From positions 321,488-385,487 of the forward strand of contig JAEUJW010000040.1 in NCBI GenBank assembly GCA_016793465.1: DNA of 64,000 bases, given 5' to 3'. The translations under genes were made by a program, and so were the position numbers. The notes beneath the pieces were generated by a model, which saw nothing but the letters and a program-made list of their open reading frames with translations, had not been told where the DNA came from and searched no databases. This DNA is from Myxococcales bacterium. GTDB lineage: Bacteria; Myxococcota; Polyangia; Nannocystales; Nannocystaceae. Of this stretch, positions 60,341 to 64,000 are shown one piece after another (position 1 is the stretch's first letter; each line of letters starts with the position of its first letter).

Positions 60341-61801
60341 TCAGCGCCGCGCGAGCGCCCGGCGCACCGCGATCACGTTCGACCGACCGCCGATCCGCGC
60401 CTCCGCCTCCGCCAGCGTCACGATCTCCCGCCCGTCCCATTTGAACACGTGGGCCGCGCTGAACTCCTCCGCCGCCGTCGGTCCCGCCCCCGCCATCGCC
60501 GTCACCAGCACCACGGCCTCGTCGGCGCCGTCCCCGTCGGCGTCCTCGAACAACACCGCCTCCACCTGATGCATCACCCACGGCACCTGCGGCAGCGGCA
60601 CCCGCCGCGTGCGGCCATCCGCCGTCGTGTGTAAAAAACCGCCGAGCCGGCCCACGTCGTCGGTCCGCAGCACCAACACCCCGTCCGGCGTCGGCCCGAA
60701 CGGCCCCACGTGCAGCATGTACGCCAGCTGCTCCTTCTCCCCCAGCGCGCCCGGCAGCCGGTCGAGCGCGTCGTCCCGCAGCTGACGATGACGCGGCTTC
60801 CCCGCCGCCTCGCCCGTCAGCGGCACCGCCAGCAACGCCCGCGAGTACGGCGCGTCGTGGGTCTGCTCGTCGCGGCACGCCGCCTTCAAGTTCTCGCAGT
60901 CGAGCGCCAGCTCGACCACCACCGCCGCCGGGTCCGCGCCCCACGCCAGCCCGTCGCTCGCCACCCACTTGCAGCAGCCGCGGCGGTGCACGCTCGGCAG
61001 CGCCGGCAGCTCCGCCGCGCCCGCGCGCTCGCCCCAGCGCGCCCGCGCCTGGCCGCCCGCGGCCGCCACCTCGAACGCCGGCAGCGCCTCGTCGACGCCC
61101 AGCCGGCGGAACTCGTGGGCCAGGATCTGCTCGCTCGCCGCGGCGAACCGCCCCGCGTCGACCGCGAGCGCCCGGGCCGTGGTCGCGAGCAGCGGCTCCC
61201 GACGAAACCCCCGCGACGGATCCACCAGCGCCAGGTCGACCGCCAGCTCACCCGAGCGCGTGTACGTCGCCAGCCGGGCGATCGTCGCCCCGTCCGCCGA
61301 CACCAGCGGCGGGCCCCAGCCCGACGTCGCGACCTCCGCGTCCTCGGGCTGCAGCAGCGTGCGCGCACCGCCCGGCTCGCAGCGCTCGACGCGGTGCCGC
61401 GGGGCGCCCCTGGCGTGCCAGCGGTGGCGCTCGTTCGCCAGCACCACGAACGGCAGGACGTCGGCGATCGCCGCCGCGCCGCCGGCGTCGCGCACCGCGA
61501 TGATGTGCACCCCCACCGGCGCCGGCGCGATCGTCTCGCGCAGCACCGTGCCCGCCGCCACCTCGCGGCGCACCAGCGGCAGCGTCGGGCTGTCGACGAA
61601 CACCGCCGCGTCCCTCGGCGCCTCGACCACGATCTCGAGCGCCGCGCACACCTCCGGCGCAGGCGGCGTCACCGGACGCGCGACCTCCGGCGCCGGGCTC
61701 GTCGCCGCCTCATCCGTCAGCGACCCGGAGCGCGGCCGCATGTCCGGCCGCGGCGGACCGCACGCCAACAGGACCGCCGTCACGCCCGCGATTCGCCGCA
61801 T
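60341..61801 (-). CDS. Lipoprotein of unknown function
   Basis: The 486-residue protein has a lipobox VLLAC (Cys14) and a Pro/Ala/Glu linker. A large mixed domain follows with no recognised family. Landmarks are a central CCKWVASDGLAWG stretch and a C-terminal VLFEDADGDGADEAVVLVTA, the Ca2+-loop pattern of FG-GAP/VCBS repeats. It may contain a beta-propeller. ATG 61801 is chosen because TAGCGT lies 6 bases upstream; a GTG at 61807 is also in frame. Confidence 0.7.
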   Translation of the reverse strand: MRRIAGVTAVLLACGPPRPDMRPRSGSLTDEAATSPAPEVARPVTPPAPEVCAALEIVVEAPRDAAVFVDSPTLPLVRREVAAGTVLRETIAPAPVGVHIIAVRDAGGAAAIADVLPFVVLANERHRWHARGAPRHRVERCEPGGARTLLQPEDAEVATSGWGPPLVSADGATIARLATYTRSGELAVDLALVDPSRGFRREPLLATTARALAVDAGRFAAASEQILAHEFRRLGVDEALPAFEVAAAGGQARARWGERAGAAELPALPSVHRRGCCKWVASDGLAWGADPAAVVVELALDCENLKAACRDEQTHDAPYSRALLAVPLTGEAAGKPRHRQLRDDALDRLPGALGEKEQLAYMLHVGPFGPTPDGVLVLRTDDVGRLGGFLHTTADGRTRRVPLPQVPWVMHQVEAVLFEDADGDGADEAVVLVTAMAGAGPTAAEEFSAAHVFKWDGREIVTLAEAEARIGGRSNVIAVRRALARR

Positions 61802-61807
61802 ATTCAC

Positions 61808-61813
61808 ACGCTA
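61808..61813 (-). promoter_or_regulatory. -10 element of a leaderless promoter
   Basis: TAGCGT on the minus strand lies 6 bases before the ATG at 61801. Confidence 0.55.
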
Positions 61814-61884
61814 CCAGCTCTCACGCCGCCACGCGCGCCGACCTTCGCACCGCCCGCGCCACCGAGCGGCCGAACGCCTCGCCG

Positions 61885-62865
61885 TCACCAGCAGCGGTCG
61901 AACGCCATCAGCTCGACCAGCAGGCCGTGAAACTCCTGCGAACGCTGGTTCACCGCCGCCTGGCGGGCCGCGAGCTCGCCTCGCGCCCGCTCCAGCGCCG
62001 CCGCCGTGTCCTCCGCGGACAACGGCGTCGGTGCGCACACCGGCGGGACGCCGTCACCCTCGTAAGGCCCGTACACGCACTTCCTCACCAGACCCGCGGA
62101 GATCTGGCGCTCGACCTCGGCGCTCAACGCCGACAGCCGCGCCAGCGCCGTGTCCCGGAGCGACTGCGGAGAGCGGACGAGCAGCGCCAGCTCGTCGTCC
62201 TGCGAGCCGGGCGCGCGCACCTCGATCCGCGTCTCCTCGACCTCGTACACATAGGCGTGCCCGAGGTGCAGCGCCCACGCGATCTTCTCCCCCTCGAAGC
62301 GATGAAACGAGACCCCGAAGCCCGACCCGACGATCGTCCCCCCGTTCGCCGCATACGAGAAGCTGACCCCCCACTCGCCCTCGCGCGGCAACCGACCCGC
62401 GCCCACGCCGAGGCTGAACACCTCCGGCCAGTCGCGCTCGTAATGCAGGGTGAACACCTCGTACCATTCGTCGCCGCGCTCGCCGCGGAACGACCCGCCC
62501 GCGCAATTCCTCGAGCGCTCGCCGCGGCACCAGTCCTCCTGCACGAAGTTGCCGATCTTCCGCAGCGGATAGTGCCGCCAGCCCTCACCCGCCCCGCGCG
62601 CCGCGAAGCACCCGCGCACCCTGACGAAGCGCGTGTGCTCGGCCGCGTCGCGGAACCGCAGGCTGGCGAGCGCCACCGGCTCGTCCTTGCCGACGTAATC
62701 CTCGTCCTCGACGCCCGGCGACGTCACCGGGTTGCCCGGCCCGCCGCAGCCCACGAGCGCCGCCAGCACCCACCAGGCGCACCGACCGAGCGCCGCGTGG
62801 GCCCGGCTCGCGCGCGCGTGCGCGTACCACCGAGCACTCTCCATATTCGGCCCCGCCCCGTGCAT
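61885..62865 (-). CDS. Lipoprotein of unknown function
   Basis: The 326-residue frame has a long N-terminal region before a hydrophobic signal and lipobox (WWVLAALVGC). The body is mostly beta-rich (FTLHYERDWPEVFSLGVGAG; WGVSFSYAANGGTIVGSGFG), with Cys near FVRVRGCF, EDWCRGERSRNC and KCVYG. A C-terminal helical segment (SAEDTAAALERARGELAARQ) ends it. No family is recognised. The start is uncertain: ATG 62865 follows a TAGGAT element by 10 bases, while ATG 62844 gives a more usual signal length. Confidence 0.65.
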   Translation of the reverse strand: MHGAGPNMESARWYAHARASRAHAALGRCAWWVLAALVGCGGPGNPVTSPGVEDEDYVGKDEPVALASLRFRDAAEHTRFVRVRGCFAARGAGEGWRHYPLRKIGNFVQEDWCRGERSRNCAGGSFRGERGDEWYEVFTLHYERDWPEVFSLGVGAGRLPREGEWGVSFSYAANGGTIVGSGFGVSFHRFEGEKIAWALHLGHAYVYEVEETRIEVRAPGSQDDELALLVRSPQSLRDTALARLSALSAEVERQISAGLVRKCVYGPYEGDGVPPVCAPTPLSAEDTAAALERARGELAARQAAVNQRSQEFHGLLVELMAFDRCW

Positions 62866-62875
62866 CCGCCGCGGC

Positions 62876-62881
62876 ATCCTA
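62876..62881 (-). promoter_or_regulatory. Possible -10 element
   Basis: TAGGAT on the minus strand lies 10 bases before the ATG at 62865. Confidence 0.4.
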
Positions 62882-63066
62882 CCCCGAAGCCCGTGCACCT
62901 GTCCGGCGCTCGCGCGGCCCGAACGTTCGTCGTCGCCCGGTAGATCGAGCCGCGCGACCACTCGTTGATGCTCGCACTGCGGGTCTGGAGGACCGGCGTC
63001 GACCGCGGGCAACCGCGAGCCGCGCCGGAACAGCCGGGCCACGACCCGCGGACTTGGAGGATTACC

Positions 63067-63657
63067 GTGACGCCGCATCGCCCCCGCCGTGACAACGCCA
63101 ACGCCTTCGATGACCTGCTCGGCCAGCTGGTCGACGAGCTCGCCCTGACGCCGACGATGGTGCCCGAGCCCGAGCCCCCGCCCGCGCCCGAGCCCCCGCC
63201 CGTCGCGGTCGCCCCCGTGCTCGTCCAGGTGCCCATGGAGCCGGCGCCCCAGCGCTCCAACGTCCTCGGCCTCGCCATCGGCGGCGGCATCGCCATCGCC
63301 GGCGTCGCCATCGCCCTCGTGCTGGCGCTCCGCCCCGACCCGCCCCCGCCCGCTGTCGCCGAGAAGGCCCCGGCCGCCGCGCCCGTCGAGCCGGCCAAGC
63401 CCACGCCCCCCCCGGTGTCGCAACCTGTCGCTCAGAACATGCCCCCGGGGACAGGTCTCCCGGGCCAGCCCGGCGCCCCCGCGGTGCCCGGCGCCCCCGG
63501 CACGCCCCCGGTCGTCGCCGACGCGTCCGCCGTCGCCCAGCCCGCGAGCTCGCCGGCGTCGAGCACCAAGCCCAAGCCCAAGCCCAAGCCCAAGCCCAGC
63601 ACCCCCGGCAAGCCCAAGCCGTCCCCCGGCAAGGTCGTCGACCCGTTCGCCGACTGA
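63067..63657 (+). CDS. Single-pass membrane protein with Pro-rich exported tail
   Basis: The 196-residue protein starts with GTG at 63067, preceded by GGAGG. A short charged N-terminal part (DNANAFDDLLGQLVDELALT) and a Pro/Glu stretch lead to one membrane helix (about 78-100, VLGLAIGGGIAIAGVAIALV). A ~95-residue Pro/Ala/Val/Gly-rich tail follows, with collagen-like PGQPGAPAVPGAPG, a KPKPKPKPKP run and the end VVDPFAD. It resembles TonB-like or anti-sigma-like spacers but has no defining motif. Function unknown. Confidence 0.65.
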   Translation: MTPHRPRRDNANAFDDLLGQLVDELALTPTMVPEPEPPPAPEPPPVAVAPVLVQVPMEPAPQRSNVLGLAIGGGIAIAGVAIALVLALRPDPPPPAVAEKAPAAAPVEPAKPTPPPVSQPVAQNMPPGTGLPGQPGAPAVPGAPGTPPVVADASAVAQPASSPASSTKPKPKPKPKPSTPGKPKPSPGKVVDPFAD

Positions 63658-63673
63658 CGTCCTCCCGCCCACC

Positions 63674-63862
63674 CGCGAGCGGCGGCGCCGTGCCCCCGTG
63701 CACGACGCCGCCGCTCCTCTTCTTCCGCGACCCCGCCGCGAGCGGCGGCGCGTCGCCCCCGCGCACGCCGCCGCCGCTCCTCTCCTTCCGCGACCCCGCC
63801 GCGAGCGGCGGCGCGGCGCCCCCCTGCACGCCCCCGCCCCGCCGCTGCAGACGCGACCCCGC
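63674..63862. repeat. 63-bp tandem repeat, three copies
   Basis: Units beginning CGCGAGCGGCGGCG start at 63674, 63737 and 63800. The first two are well conserved; the third decays into C-rich sequence. It lies between the last gene and the low-complexity right edge. Confidence 0.85.
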
Positions 63863-64000
63863 CCCCCGCGCCGGCGCGGCCCCCCCGGGCCCGCCCCCCC
63901 CCCCCCACAAGTTACGCGCCCCCCCCCCGGGCCGCGGGGCGGCGCCCCCCCGCCCCCCCCCGCCCCCCCCCGGCCGCCGCGCCCCCCGCCCGCCCCCGCG
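63863..64000. other. Low-complexity C/G sequence at the right edge
   Basis: From about 63863 the sequence is almost only C and G with C runs of up to 14 bases. No gene or structure can be read. It looks like the low-quality end of an assembled contig. Confidence 0.7.

Overview
The window is very GC-rich and codes densely on both strands. The gene content points to a myxobacterium, most likely Nannocystaceae. Many lipoproteins carry long Thr/Ser/Asp/Gly/Pro linkers directly after the lipobox. There are Cys-rich surface repeat proteins (DUF4215 and related), a MYXO-CTERM protein, a DUF1501 secretion cassette, a TIGR02996-type protein, a collagen-like protein and NtrC-type two-component genes. 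The assignment rests on this content, not on a marker gene.

Layout. 1-4.3 kb: tail of an IgGFc-binding-like surface protein, a lamin-tail lipoprotein, an amidase and a ChaC-like enzyme. 4.3-5.7 kb: two minisatellites flank a 41-residue membrane peptide coupled to a polyprenyl-phosphate sugar transferase. 5.7-9.2 kb: a LytS/LytR-type pair, then a small TolQ/MotA-like membrane protein and an unusual membrane-anchored sigma-70-family protein. 9.3-14.4 kb: ferritin-like protein, 3-hydroxyacyl-CoA dehydrogenase, tRNA-Leu, pyruvate kinase and an aldo/keto reductase. 14.6-20.6 kb: CAP-domain lipoprotein, RlmL-like methyltransferase, CorA-like transporter and the glycogen operon glgC-glgA. 20.6-33.4 kb: surface lipoproteins, a collagen-like protein, CstA, a second aldo/keto reductase, a complete IgGFc-binding-like protein, an EI24/CysZ-like membrane protein and an 845-residue multi-Ig lipoprotein. 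33.5-44.3 kb: HAD hydrolase, DUF4056 lipoprotein, membrane phosphatase-superfamily protein, a translationally coupled tandem-TetR / PEP-utilising kinase / permease operon, and an NtrB/NtrC-like pair. 44.4-53.1 kb: PHP-MYXO-CTERM protein, Uma2 nuclease, ADP-ribosylglycohydrolase, DUF4105 protein and the DUF1549-like / DUF1501 / cytochrome c-like operon. 53.2-56.7 kb: an HTH-PBP regulator next to a perfect inverted repeat, with a beta-propeller lipoprotein and an OprP-type porin. 56.7-63.7 kb: more lipoproteins and a stable-RNA array. The last ~140 bases are low-complexity C/G sequence and look like a contig end.

Three cross-cutting signals stand out. First, at least a dozen genes have a TANNNT-like -10 element 5-8 bases before the start codon, which implies widespread leaderless mRNAs; I used this to choose starts. 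Second, a consensus sigma-70 promoter at 59345-59373 heads an array of two 61-nt hairpins and seven tRNA-like genes, several with non-canonical anticodon or T loops. Third, AT-only hexamers of the WTTAAW type are scattered through otherwise GC-rich genes far more often than composition suggests.

I see no CRISPR array, insertion sequence, prophage or recognisable defence island. The best candidates for something undescribed are the tRNA-like array, the membrane-anchored sigma factor with its TolQ-like neighbour, and the regulator-propeller-porin operon.
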